DNA from: Amphiduros pacificus
Lineage: Eukaryota; Annelida; Polychaeta; Phyllodocida; Hesionidae
Length of the DNA: 64,000 nt
Reading direction: 5' to 3'
Assembly (NCBI GenBank): GCA_949316495.1
Contig: OX439008.1
Span: 12,047,532 to 12,111,531 of the forward strand
In this document: positions 25,311 to 40,085 of the stretch, piece after piece
Layout: every line of letters begins with the position of its first letter
Position numbering within the stretch: the stretch's first letter is position 1
The notes under the pieces: model-generated
Seen by the model: only the letters and a program-made list of their open reading frames with translations
Told to the model about the DNA's origin: nothing
The model's database searches: none
Program-made: the position numbers and the translations under genes

Positions 25311-28300
25311 AATGTCAATTTATCGAATAGTCGCATGGTGAATTGCTGTATTGGTGTGCAGGATGCAATATTGACAATTGACAAGAGCAAATGTATGTTG
25401 AAAAATGAAAATAAAAGTTGTAATAAGGTCAATTTGGAATGAAAGAAATGTAATATGTCTTCACAGATATTGATATTTATGTTAAAAAGAAGATAATTTT
25501 TGAGATGGAAAGTTATAGGTATAACGTATTGTGACATATTTGAGCTTAACTTACTAAAATTCCACAATAATACAAATAATCCACATATATATCATAAGTT
25601 ATTAATGAACTCTTCCTCTATTACATATATGCTGTCCTTAGCATTCTTACTGCATATGATCGCTTCACAAGTAAAAAAAATAACAATAATACCACAATAC
25701 ATATTAATGATAATTATTTTCAATGTGACAATGATTACCAAGTACCGATGTTGGCATCATTTATCATGCATTGATGGCAGGGCAAAATATGTCAAGGTTT
25801 CGAATATGGTCTTCCAGGAAAAACTGCATAATGTTGAAGATAATTAGAACAATAAAGCACACACAAATGTTACATACCATACAAAAACAACCCTGGAACA
25901 TGAAGTAGCGCTGAAATGCCAACGCTTTGTGTTTTCGCGGTTCCATTGGTTGCACCTGACATTGCTAACACAACATTCATGGTGAACACTGCGCAAGTGG
26001 TTTGGCCTCCAATGTTTATATCATCAAACATTTATCCACAGTTTGTCTGGGGACTGGCTCTGCTTTTGTGCCGTGCTGCTGTAATACATGTTTATGTCAT
26101 CAATACCCATTGACCCACATACCTGGATTATCACCCATTCCTAAGTTTAAAGGTCAAATCAGGTATTTCTCCTTCAATATGACAAATCAAATTATGAATA
26201 TTTTATATCATTCCACGTGATTGTGCTGATCCATTGTTTTGAATATTTGACATCTCTTGAGATGGTTTATTAGCTGTAAACGCAGATTATCTGTGTCATA
26301 ATGGGGTTAATCTACTGTGATTACATGAACAAATGTTCCCATCAAATATGTATATTATTGCCTCAAACCGCGAGAGAGGAATAGTTTAGCTTGTTACGTG
26401 GTTCATTCTCGCCTACTGAGTCTGGGATCGTTTCACCGTATAATTGATCTGTCTACTTTGGTGAAATATTCATTTGAATTGCTATTGGCAAATAATCTGG
26501 GGTTTTTTTGACATAAGAAAACATGTTTTGTACACTTTTTAAAAGTCTAGAGAATTGGTACTAAAATGGTCGTGGCTAATTGGCAAATCCCTCATTTTCT
26601 CTTCCTTCAAAGTGCTATTTTTTTGGCCGGATTTCAGTGATCTCATTGTCAAGGTGCAAATCTTTGTCCCGGACTATTTATACAATTAACCCTTTTCTTT
26701 TATGTTTGTTGCCATTCTTGATATTGTTTGATTGATTAGTTCCGTACAAAACATCACTGTCTTGTTGGCCCCACTGCCAGCTTCTAATTAACAGCAGACG
26801 GGCTAGTTAGAAAATTATGAGCAGAAATAGTACAATAAAAGCTTGATAATTATGAACAGAAATGTGATTCGGATTGGAAAATAAGCTTCTACAGCCGATA
26901 GATAATGGCCTGGCTGAGTGATGTCAATTTCCAGGAGAAAGTGTCAGTTTCAAGCCACGTGTCCTTGCGAAGACAGATGAGAGTTTGCCAAGGAAACTAC
27001 AAAGGGGTCGGGAGGTAGCGCTTTGGTTCATTTGATATCTCCAATCTCCCACACAATGAAGGTCGGCATGGACTGATGTTTCTGACACTCATAGGCTGGA
27101 CTCAAGGATACATCCCGCTGGGCAAAGGTCACTCTGACAAATTCACAGATAGATCAACTCTCCACACTGGACATATGTTTCCACAGATTCTAATCCACAA
27201 ACAGCTCTCCCACACAGTGGGTCATTTGAACAGATTTCGAGGAACTGGGAACTGCACTAAGACAACTTGGGAAAAAAACAGAGGCCGCCTCACTATACCT
27301 GCCTAATGGGGTAACCAAATCCAACATGAAAACAAGCGAGAGGTCTCCTCCTGTCTGATGTTTCATTGCTTTTATCCAGCCCATGAAATCGTCTAGTAAG
27401 AATGCATAGAAATCGAGACATAAGTGGAAAACTACAGGCAGAAAAGGGCCATTCTGAATGTTGTAGATTATCTTTAGATCTTAGTATATTCACTACGATC
27501 TGCTTGATTCAGGATAATTTATTTATAGTTTTAAATAAAAGAAGCCCCTTTTCGTGTAATATATTCCCTAAAAGGAGTTAAGATTACTCAAAAGAGGTTG
27601 AATGTTAATGCTCTGTCAATTTATCTGTATTTCTTTTTTTTTTGTGAAGTGATTTAATGTTCTCCTATAGGTCATGATTGGAGCGACTGAGGACGGCTTT
27701 GCCTTCAAGTGCCCTGGGGTGGAAAGAGGGTTGGATTTAATTGAAATTGATCTTTGGTTGATTAAGTATGACACACGTGGCCACTCCCCAACATGACTGC
27801 CACTACTTGAGCGCCACCTGGGAGAAGGACAATCGCCAAGAAGTGCCCTCACCGCTGATATCCGGCAAATTGAGGAAATTGTCATACATTATGTGCGGCG
27901 GAAGAGGTACTTAAGTTTTAACTTCTCTCCCATTGATTTGAGGTGTGTATTTTGAGTTTATCGGCAACAGATGCATTGAAACGAGCATTCATTTTCAGAA
28001 ACAAAAAAGTTTGTTTTACAATAAAGATCCTTCTCAGATCAAAGTAGTTGCCTACTGAATGCATAAACTTGTAGTTCTCATAAAACAAAATTTGGCTTTA
28101 TGTTTATTTCAATATTTATTTGATGCGATAAATAATTAGAGAGACATTTGGTTCTAGTCGTCCCATACATGCATAATTGTCCCGCTGTTTCTATGTGTCG
28201 GTTTCAATCAACAGATTTCAAGTTAATTAAATTTTCTCCTCTTATTGTCTGCTTTATGAGAGGTTTCATGCAACCAGGGCCTATCATTGCACGAGACTGA

Positions 28301-30031
28301 AAAACCATCGGGGAACTAACTGAACAGTGAGGAAAGGTCACAAAAATAATCCCAATAGTCATTATAATGTAGAAATATTTTGCTCTTTTTACAAATTGAT
28401 AATATGTAATCACAATATGATTCTTAAATATTAGGACTTCATAAAGAAGGGGCTCTTTTTTGTTTTAAAAACCCACAGAGACAAGAGGGGTTCGTTTTGG
28501 ACAAATTGTCAATTTGACAGTTTGAGCCTAGTGTACACCATGGACAGTTCTCCCCTCCTCGCCAGCCAATCCCCTTCTTTCCCACAATGAAGCCCTCTTC
28601 TGCCATCCCACCTCAAACAAACCCTCCCATTAAACTTGTATGCTATGTAATACGCGTCCATTTTCTACCGCATTGAGACAGTGCTCCAAACACCGCCTCC
28701 TTGTACAACTCCTCGCGGCAAATGCTTTTGCAAAAAAAGCACATAATGAAATTGTCATTGATTTTTTAATATATTAGCATATGGGTACTCAAAATGGGTC
28801 AGAATGAATTTCATGATGAAGTAATGAGATTGTTGGGAATAGCGATGAAAAGATGGAGAGATCCTTGTGCTGTCTGTCTGTCTGCTATTACTTCTCATTA
28901 AAATGTGATATTAAACTAATTAGTCTTTCCAATTAATCGTGTATAATTAAAATATGAAATTAAATTAGGCGATGAATTTTACAAGATTAGAGTGCATGTG
29001 TAATCTGGCATTTGATTCTGCAAAGAAAACCATAAAAGTATGAGAACAAATAAGAGGAAATATGTGCATATTTTCAGAATAACAAAACCTTACTTACATA
29101 AACATCGAGATATCATATTCTTACATTAAAAAGTGTTTATTTGTATATTTTTGTGTTGTTTTAAAAAATTAAAATCCCTCTTCTGCTATTCAGATTAAAT
29201 CATCGTAATTGAATATGATCAAATAAAAATTGTCTATTTATGATATATACAATTACCATTTTCCCCACAATTACTCTATTTAATTATATTTCAATATGAA
29301 AACAATGTGATTAGAGTCTGCATTTAATTACGGTCTTGTTTTAAGCTGACAGTATCGTTTAATCACCAAAAGATTTACATTGCTTTGCAAAAAGAGCAAT
29401 GCAAAAGACATCTAAAGATTCTTCTATTTTTGGTATATGACCACAGAAGTATTGTCTTTTAGGGAACACGAACCTGGTACAGTTTGTCATAAAAAAGAAG
29501 ATCTGTACGGCAAATCTGTGGATGTTTGGTGGCGGTTACAGGTAATAAGACAATTGGATAATTAGAGAGTGGGATCAAGTCTCGCCAATGGCCAGATCAC
29601 GTGCGAGACGCGAGAGTTGATCGCATTTCAAAGCGTGGTCGATGCGCCCGTCGTTCTGTTGGCATGACACAGCGCACTCATTACGAAGGGTAATGGCGCT
29701 ATGATATCTTTCAACACAAACAGAATGGCACTATCGGTACACACGAAGCTGGGAATTTTAAAACATCCCCGGTGTACCTTAAGATAACTATACTTCCAAC
29801 AAAAAATAATTTATTCGGCGTGATATTCATTAGCAAAACTGCATCAAATCCGGAAATATCTAAAAATAAAGGGAATTTCTGGAAAATATTCTTTGGTTTT
29901 CAACAATTGAAAAAAGTGTTTTAAAGAGCTGTATTACGTGCAGACTTAATGGGGCAATGCTATCTGTGATCCGCCCACACACGAGATGCATCTCCAGATG
30001 GTAACCTACAACCAAAGAATAATAAAAAGAA
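25311..30031. other. Intergenic DNA, no gene recognised
   Basis: Mostly AT-rich. A CTCF-like core on the minus strand (GAGCGCCACCTGGGAG, 27809-27824) lies in a GC-richer patch at 27660-27900. Another GC-richer patch is at 29560-29720. No protein or RNA gene recognised. Confidence 0.55.
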
Positions 30032-32119
<2,088 letters not shown>

Positions 32120-32520
32120 AACATGAGTTGCTCGTGAGTTGTCATTAATGGTCACTGAGTTGTTTGTGTGAACCTATGAATTTGCCAATGGTACCATGTA
32201 AGTTGTCATCATTGACTGAATTGTCATGAGTTGTTTGTGAGTTGTCATGAGTTGCCTGTGAGTTGTCATGAGTTGCCTGTGAGTTGTCATGAGTTGCCTG
32301 TGAGTTGTCATGAGTTGCCTGTGAGTTGTCATGAGTTGCCTGTGAGTTGTCATGAGTTGCCTGTGAGTTGTCATGAGTTGCCTGTGAGTTGTCATGAGTT
32401 GCCTGTGAGTTATCATTAGTGGATATTGACTTGTTGATCTAAAAACCTAAAATCATCAATGGTAATCCGTGACTTATCATTGATTACCCTTGAGTTGTCA
32501 ATAGAAGACATTGAGTTATA
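32120..32520. repeat. Minisatellite, 21-bp unit, about 9 regular copies with degenerate flanks
   Basis: The unit GAGTTGTCATGAGTTGCCTG + T is near-perfect at 32228-32412 and decays outward to GAGTTGTCATTAATGG-like strings. 21 bp equals seven codons, so both strands are open: Ser-Cys-His-Glu-Leu-Pro-Val on plus and Met-Thr-Thr-His-Arg-Gln-Leu on minus. Confidence 0.95.
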
Positions 32521-33906
32521 TTTTATAAAGCCAATAAATATTGTTGAACTCAGATCCCTTTTTAATGTCCCAATATATTGAATAAACAAAATGCAATCCA
32601 ATCTCAATTTACAAATCCAGTGACACTTTCTATTTTGTACATACATACTTGCAAAATATGTCATTAAGCATTCCTTACAAAAATAGTCACAGGTTAACAG
32701 AACAAGTAGTCTCTTAGTCTTTGTTGATCAGATAATTGTTTACTTGACATTTCCATATGCAAAAATACTGAAGTTGGACATGAAACTCCTATCTTTCCAT
32801 TATGTTCGCATCTGACAACACCTCAGAAACAATTATATTGACTGTACAAATGTGTCCTCTATATTTCTCAGTGGACTAGACAGATATGAACCTGCGTTCC
32901 AGATTCTTGTTGTCTCTGTCCAATGTGTCTTCCCATGCTAATTGGGAAATAATCCCCAGTACCTTCTCCCCAAGGAATGCTCCCCGCTTCTCTATCAGCT
33001 CGGCGATGACGTGTTCCGCCTTACACCCCTTTATTTTTCAATTTGTCACACTAGTATTGAAGTCGTAGAATTCGGCTGATTACATGAGCTGAGTGACATC
33101 TAATCTAAGTTAGCTTGGCTGTAATGAAAGCTGGAATTAAATATTAATTTCCTATAAAGTTATGAAGGCAGTATTGCCTGAATTGCTCACCTTCTGACAG
33201 ATATGAGACCAGCTTGAAATACTTCATCTTGCATTTGTCTCCACTACGTCCCAAGAACAATCATATTAGTTGACAAAATTGTCCTTACAGCCAGATTTCC
33301 CAGGTGGTACAATTTCTGGGTCCTTAATTCTTTATCTCTTGTCTGATTGATGTGCAGTTTGTTTTATGAGCTCCACTCCAGTTTGTGTACCTCCCCCAGC
33401 TTCAGTGGAGTCTGCTCCAATGTTTAGTATTTCCAAAACATACAGCATTATCTGCAATGTCACCCTTGTTTATGACATCTAAATTTAGACAATTTAAAAC
33501 ATTTAAATCTTTAAAAAAAAAGCCAAACAAGGGGATTAAAACTAACAAGAGGGTTTAAAGTTTTCATATTGTCCTGAATGTCTGATATGTGTTGGATATC
33601 AAATATGTTCAATAAAGCTTTGATTCTTAAAATATATTCTTTTTAGCTTTGCTGACCATGTACAATGAGAGGATAATGTTCGTGTTTCTGTCCGTCATCA
33701 TTCCCCTTCTCTGAAATTACCGAGTGGATTTCTTAGATACTTATAGATAAGATATACTATTGTCAGGCGATGAATTCTATTTATTTTCCCCAAGGGAGAG
33801 ATTTTATTCCAAATGTTTAATGATTTTATAAACTATAAGTTAGCAAATAGTGAATTTTTTGTTGCATATGTATATACCTGGAACATCCAGTGCCTCATTC
33901 TCCTGA

Positions 33907-33975
33907 TCTAACATAGCTCAGTTGGAGACTTTTGTAATAAAGCGATTTGGGGTGATGGTGTGAGTCCCACTACTG
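33907..33975 (+). mobile_element. Decayed tRNA-derived SINE head or tRNA pseudogene
   Basis: A-box-like TAGCTCAGTTGG at 33914-33925 and B-box-like GGTGTGAGTCCCAC at 33957-33970 are 43 bp apart, as in a tRNA. The T-arm is intact: TGGTG and CACTA pair (one G-T wobble) around the 7-nt loop TGAGTCC. The acceptor stem and D-stem are degraded, so this is not a functional tRNA. The downstream end of a possible SINE body was not found. Confidence 0.5.
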
Positions 33976-34023
33976 GGAAGATCATTTTTGACAACGTTGA
34001 CTGTTCTCGGTCTGCAAAGCTTA

Positions 34024-34042
34024 AAATGCTTATAAAGCATTT
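34024..34042. other. Perfect short hairpin AAATGCTT-ATA-AAGCATTT
   Basis: 8-bp arms around a 3-nt loop, nested inside a larger weaker dyad (TTCTCGG upstream, CCGAGAA downstream). It lies about 50 bp after the tRNA-like remnant and may be part of the same element. Confidence 0.5.
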
Positions 34043-34525
34043 CAGAGGTATTTCCGAGAAATGTTGACAAACATTACAAATGGCAATGGTCAGCATAGCA
34101 TTAAGGTCATTGACCTATGTGATGGCCTACGTCAGCCTAGTGATATGCAATATAAAAGAAAAAGAGATTATCAATTTGTCATTGTACTATGTAACTTTGT
34201 TTAATGTAGTCATTATACTAAGGCACCACACAGACATATTGAGTGTCTCATTTCATTCATCAATGACAATATGAAATTAAGTTTTTCATATTATAAGTAG
34301 GAATGGAATATCCTGGAGGCAATGTGGCATATATTCTCGCAGTATATTGTGTTAATGCACATGTGAATGCTCATCGTTATGCATAAAACATTTCAATTTA
34401 ATTATAACACATAACAATGAAGAAGAGATGCGCATTTATTTTGAGATCTCTCCCACATGTTGTAGTATTCCATATGCTTCATAGCAAATTAGGAAGCCTG
34501 GGATGGGTGTCAGAAATCTCCTTGT

Positions 34526-34542
34526 CTAGCGCCCTCTCGTGG
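34526..34542 (-). promoter_or_regulatory. CTCF-like binding site
   Basis: The minus strand reads CCACGAGAGGGCGCTAG, matching the vertebrate CTCF core CCACCAGGGGGCGCTA at 14 of 16 positions. The CTCF zinc fingers and their motif are conserved among many bilaterians. Occupancy is inference. Confidence 0.5.
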
Positions 34543-34807
34543 TGCCTTCCTATCCGGCCCAAGTCGTCCCTCCTCGCCTCCTGCCTTTGTTGATTCCCGT
34601 CCTTATCCATCTGAATGGCACAGTTAATTTGATAAAACAATAATTAAGGTGCAATCTGCCGCGATAATTCGTTAGTGTTGTGATAATGTGCTCATCATCT
34701 CGATCCCTATCTGAGATGTAATTACTGGCACGTTTTGCGGGATGATCCGCTGATGAGATATTGTTGGTGTCCTCGGCCTCCTCTGAAGCGCATTCTGGGA
34801 GACATGG

Positions 34808-35663
34808 CTGCCGTCCCAGCATGCTCTAGGAGGCCGTCCCAGCGTGCTCTAGGAGGCTGTCCCTGTATGCTTGAGGAGGCTGTCCCAGCATGCTCTTGGA
34901 GGCCGTCCCAGCATGCTCTTGAAGGCTGTCCCAGCATGCTCTAGGAGGCTGTCCCAGCATGCTCTAGGAGGCCGTCCCAGCATGCTCTAGGAGGCCGTCC
35001 CAGCATGCTCTAGAAGGCCGTCCCAGCATGCTCTAGAAGGCCGTCCCTGCATGCTCTAGGAGTCCATCCCTGCATGCTCTAGGAGGATGTCCCAGCATGC
35101 TCTAGGAGGCTGTCCCTGTATGCTTGAGGAGGCTGTCCCAGCATGCTCTAGGAGGCTGTCCCAGCATGCTCTAGGAGGCTGTCCCTGCATGTTCTAGAAG
35201 TCCATCCCTGCATGCTCTAGGAGTCCACCCCTGCATGCTCTAGGAGGCTGTCCCTGCATGCTCTAGGAGTCCATCCTTGCATGCTCTAGGAGGCTGTCCC
35301 TGCATGCTCTAGGAGTCCATCCCTGCATGCTATAGGAGGATGTCCCAGCATGCTCTAGGAGGCCATCCCTGCATGCTCTAGGAGGCTGTCCCTGCATGCT
35401 CTAGGAGGCTGTCCCTGTATGCCCTAGGAGGCTGTCCCTGCAGTCTCTAGGAGGCTCTCCCTGCAGGCTCTAGGAGGCTGTCCCAGTATGCTCTAGGAGG
35501 CCGTCCCAGCATGCTCTAGGAGGATGTCCCAGCATGCTCTAGGAGGATGTCCCTGCAGTCTCTAGGAGGATGTCCCAGCATGCTCTAGGAGGCCGTCCCT
35601 GCATGCTCTAGGAGGCTGTCCCAGCATGCTCTAGGAGGCTCTTCCTGCATGCTCTAGGAGACA
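34808..35663. repeat. Minisatellite, 23-bp unit, about 37 copies
   Basis: Unit AGGAGGCTGTCCCAGCATGC + TCT with variants CCCAGC/CCCTGC and CTGTCC/CCATCC/CCGTCC. GC-rich against AT-rich surroundings, with near-palindromic GCATGC and CTCTAGGAG in each unit. Open frames in it are by-products. Confidence 0.95.
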
Positions 35664-36789
35664 GTTTGTGGCAAATCTTTGCTATATTTCATTCTTGAAT
35701 AAGCTTTTTTATTAAGAATGTTGCCATGGACTTGGTCACATGCTGTTAAGCACTATGACTCACTTATGAAACACACTCTTGGTCACCTCTGAAGCAGCAG
35801 ATTCTTTAAGATTTCCTGATGACCTAGACCTCTTCAAAACACATTCTATAAGATATTTCAGATGCCTTAAGCCTTTTCTAAAATATGTTCTGAGCGACAT
35901 ACAGAATAAATATCACTCTGAAAATAATCAGTTTATATCTGTAAATGACTCAAAGATGTTAACGTGAAACAAGTGATAATGGACGAGAATCCTATTGAAA
36001 TGCCATTAGCAAAAAAAGACTGAAAACCTCATAGCAATCTTCGATCAACACCCTACAAGGTAAAAGTATTTTATAATTTATTTAATAAAATGTCAAATGC
36101 TCCTTGACGTGAGTCATCTTAAAATCTCAGTGTCATACTTTTATAGTACTGCAGGCTCAGAAGTTGAAATTTGAATATCAAAGTGGATGTTAGGTTTGTT
36201 GATCAAATTTCATTAAATGTTAAGTATAGGTTTGATACCCATGAACCTTTTGCATAAAACATCTCAGAAAATGTATAATATGTATCTTTCTTTATCACAA
36301 TAATATTTATTATCAGATATGCTATTTTGTGTGATTCTCAACTGTGCCTTTTTGTGTGATTTTTAACCATACATTTTGGTGTGATTCCTAACATTTTGAA
36401 TAACAGAGAGATAGACATTTGAGTGTGATTTTAAACTATTACCGATCAGCATCTGGATTTCAGGACCTATTTTCAACTGTAAACAGGACATCCCTCTGTC
36501 GCTATAAAACTGCAGTTGCAAAATCAGTATTTAATATGAGATCCTCCGAGAAATGTTTCCATTGTGTGTTCTTTGAGACGTTTCAAGCTGTATTTGTCCA
36601 AAGCACGAAGAGGAAGCGGCATCATCTGCCCATTATCTGACAAACACAACTATTTTGTCATCACTTTCTTTTAACTCCTGGACGGATAATGTCAACCTAT
36701 ATGTATTCAGGACACACATAATCAGAAAACTTTCCGTACAAAAGCAGGATAATCTAAGAAAGGCAAAGCAAGTGGATGTTTGCTTTTTA

Positions 36790-36799
36790 TCTCGCGAGA
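36790..36799. promoter_or_regulatory. TCTCGCGAGA palindrome, copy 1
   Basis: Exact 10-bp CGCG palindrome, known in vertebrate promoters as a target of BANP and also linked to ZBTB33. It has the same TTA prefix as the second copy 298 bp away. Confidence 0.5.
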
Positions 36800-37087
36800 C
36801 TGTTATCTGGGCCCAGTACGGTCTGACAGGGCTCTTCCGTATTCTGATCTGACGGTCTGTTTCATCTATCATGTCGGTTGCTTTGTGACCAGATTTACCT
36901 TCACCACTGTGTGTCATGTACATTTCCACCTTGTGTCCATTTCATTGTATGGAAGGAAGCAGCTGAGTATTTTGGCATTTCCCCATAAATGATCTTAACA
37001 AGGGCAAGAGAGGTAGGCTTAATTCACGCAAGTTGTATGGGGGATAACGCGGTCCTTGTGGGACTCCGCTCAAAGGCAACACCGTTA

Positions 37088-37097
37088 TCTCGCGAGA
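37088..37097. promoter_or_regulatory. TCTCGCGAGA palindrome, copy 2
   Basis: Second exact copy; its first two bases overlap the right arm of the GATAACG/CGTTATC inverted repeat (37043-37049 / 37083-37089). Confidence 0.5.
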
Positions 37098-38339
37098 TTA
37101 CCGTTTGTGAGGCCACCTAATATTGTTGTGAGAATAAAGAAACCGTGTGCATCTACATCAGCAGATCTCGTCTCGATCACGTTGCATAAATAACAGAGAA
37201 TGACAAGAACGTATAGGCTGCACTTTGAAGTTAATGTGCATCGCTTCTGCAACGGAGAGGGGCCAAGAGACAAATAAAAAACATGGCTGCCCATAGAGTC
37301 ACGGCAATGTGGCAAGGAAACCCCTATAATAAAAGCATATAATATGGAATGAAAAGAAAAGAGACTCTAATTAATCACGCATATGTTGTCGGATTAATCT
37401 GGGCAGATGAGACCGTCAAATTATCTGCGGGATTGCTTCACGAATGGTGTTGTAGAAGATGCTTCTTTCTCAGGCGATCAGTGTTGTAACGGGTCCAAAT
37501 TAGATTCCGCCCATACTTCCGTGCCTTTCTGCAAAATTGTTTTTGAATGTCTTCTTGCCTCTGACTGCGCAATTCTACATTGTTGTAAAATAAAACTTGA
37601 TTTATTATTAATCTCTGCTTCATTTATAATGAATATTCTGTAAACCTGTTGCTTCGACCTGATAACACGGCGCTCACCATTTGCCCCTCACCAACAAACT
37701 TGACCATTTCAAATTATCAAAGGCATGCATTTTAAGAAATAAAACACAATTCTAATGTTTTATCTTATTTTGTCGCCCATTTGTTCAACATGTAGTCAAA
37801 TAATCATGGTTTTAATTTGTAAATTGGCTGTGTAGTGTGAGCAGACGACAATTGAGAAAGAAAGGAGCGGGAACATGAGCTATTGGCGCGCAGTCAAGTG
37901 GGACGAAGGCCAAGCTGGGATGTGGGGGCATAGAGTCAGCGGAGTCAATGAGTCACAGGAAAACTCAAGGAGAAAGGGCTTTCCCTAAATGATTGGACGT
38001 GTATTCCAAGAATAGCCAATATGTCAGATTCGGACAAATCCTATAGTATGCACATCATGTGGCATAAATGTCGTGGAATATGGAAAAATAAACCTGTTTT
38101 TAGGATGATTTTGATGCCACAAATGTATTTGAATTTCAGCAAAGGTTCCTTGTTTAGTAATTTGTCCTTCTTGGAATACAGCCGCGCAATGGTTTGTGCC
38201 CATATGATAATGTGAGACAAATGGTCAATAACTCTTCGAAAAGAGTAGAGCATTAAACGCCGGTGTCAGGCTTCTAAATAATGTTTACCTAAAATGGGAC
38301 ATTATGCGCTGCTCATCTTATTGTGCGAGATCAAAAGCT

Positions 38340-38625
38340 GATCACCTCTGTGCTGTGTGACATCATATTTTGCCAACCTTGCTGTGTTATATTATATGCA
38401 GCTAATCGTACTATGTGACATCATATATTGCTAATCTTGCTATGCGACATCATATACTGCTCATCTTGTAATGTGACATCAGATGCTAATCATCTTTCTG
38501 TGTGACATCAGATGCTAATTCAGTTCTGTGTTATATCATATGCTGCTTATTTTGCTGTGTTACATCATATGCTGCTAATTTTGCTGTGTTACATCATATA
38601 TTGCTAATCTTGCTATGCTTCAAAC
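38340..38625. repeat. Degenerate tandem repeat, about 29-bp unit
   Basis: Units of the form CTGTGTTACATCATATGCTG + CTAATTTTG recur, most regularly at 38526, 38555 and 38584, with older diverged copies to the left (GTGACATCATATTTTGCCAA and similar). Confidence 0.85.
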
Positions 38626-39859
38626 AAGCTACTCATATCCATCTTTCCATTTGTGCTACAACACAAACGTTTTGCTTTCCAGGGCCTCAAACAGTTCCTA
38701 TTCAAAGACTCAGTTTAATCTGCATAATGTTAAAATGTTATGAGCGATGAAGTTCGGTAGTTTTAAAAGACATATTTTCAAAAATGGAGCTATCAAACTA
38801 AGGCGCCTGATATGAGATTGGATCAAGCGTGTTGATGACCTGAGTAAAGCAGTGTTTGTCAGCGTGAGCTTCCTCATCTGCCAGCATTGTCAGGTCTCTT
38901 TGATCAAACACGTGCCACCTCACAAAACCTGTAATTTGGATATTAACAAAATAAAACAAAACAGGAAATTGTTAATATTGTTAATGCAAAAATCAATAGC
39001 GACCACTCGGTGAATCACAGGGTTGTAAATCACTACCAGAAATGTTTAGGTCTCAAAATATGTTTGGAAGAATTTTGATTTGGTTTTCAAATTAAATCTT
39101 GATTCATTTTCACTTTATGCGTATAATGCCCTTCGCAGTAATACATCACAAACAACATTGACAATTTGAGATATTTTCCCATTGTACATAATATCAATTT
39201 AAGTCCATCATTCGATCCCTTCCTGAATATCTGAACATAGTTTGAAAATACACATACATTTTTGTCTTAAACGATGCTAAACTATCTATCACGGTCACAA
39301 TACATCTATCCCCATGTCATATTTCATTAATCACTGTGTGGTGAACACCATCGATTCCCCATCACTTAGACTATAATTTATCTATTTTACTCGGACAAAA
39401 CAGTGTAATTGGCGCAAGTATTGAATTTCACTTGTGGCATGCGAAGCCGTTTAACAATAAGGATGCTGTATTGAGTGAAGCTTTGGATAGACAGTCACTG
39501 AGCATATAAAATATAAGCTCTATTGGGACATGTCTTGTATTATACATCACATACATTTCCCTGTTTAACTCGGTCATATTACTTTCGCTAGCCCAATCTA
39601 TTTGACGTATTATTGTCTCACTTAGTAAGTTAATCCAAACAAAGTTCACACAGGTAATCTGGGTTATGGGATAATCCCGATAATGCCTTGGAGTTGTTCA
39701 CATGTGTGTATTTGTTAAATACTCACTACCAGGTTTGTCCTCGGTGTGTCCATTGATTGACTTTAGAGCACTGGGATAGCTTTCTCTCATAAGCATATGG
39801 CCATGTTTATTAGCACCCTATTACGATGGTCCCCATTTATGAAGCGTCATATCCTTCAT
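38626..39859. other. Intergenic DNA, no gene recognised
   Basis: AT-rich sequence without a convincing exon, RNA gene or element. Confidence 0.6.
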
Positions 39860-40085
39860 ATGTATATATATATATATATATATAAGGCCTCATATTCAAG
39901 CCTCATATTCTTCATATTTTAGGCCTCATATTCAGGCCTCATATCCTTCATATATTTAAGGCCTCATATTCAGGCCGCATATTCTTCATATTTTAGGCCT
40001 CATAGTCAGGCCTCATATCCTTCATATATATAAGGCCTCATATTCAGGCCTCATATCCTTCATATATATAAGGCCTCATATTGAG
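39860..40085 (+). repeat. AGGCCT-rich minisatellite with (TA)n, copy B
   Basis: A short TA run (about 39862-39884) leads into about six 36-38-bp units of AGGCCTCATATTCAGGCCTC plus CATATTCTTCATATTTT or CATATCCTTCATATATATA. Its reverse complement matches the array at 30032-30132, including the junction to a TA run, so this is the same repeat in opposite orientation about 9.8 kb away. Confidence 0.92.

Larger units (their letters stand above)
32521..34807. other. Intergenic DNA with a SINE-like remnant, no gene recognised
   Basis: AT-rich sequence. It contains the tRNA-like remnant at 33907-33975, a perfect 8-bp hairpin near 34024 and a strong CTCF-like site at 34526. No coding exon recognised. 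Confidence 0.55.
35664..38339. other. Intergenic DNA with a TCTCGCGAGA motif pair, no gene recognised
   Basis: A short degenerate TTTTGTGTGATT repeat lies at about 36325-36430. A GC-richer stretch at 36780-37320 holds two TCTCGCGAGA palindromes and a stem-loop-forming inverted repeat. No coding exon recognised. Confidence 0.55.

Noticed and set aside
32228-32412. CRISPR-like array of short repeats
   Set aside because: Units are contiguous without unique spacers, in an animal genome; the same holds for the other arrays here.
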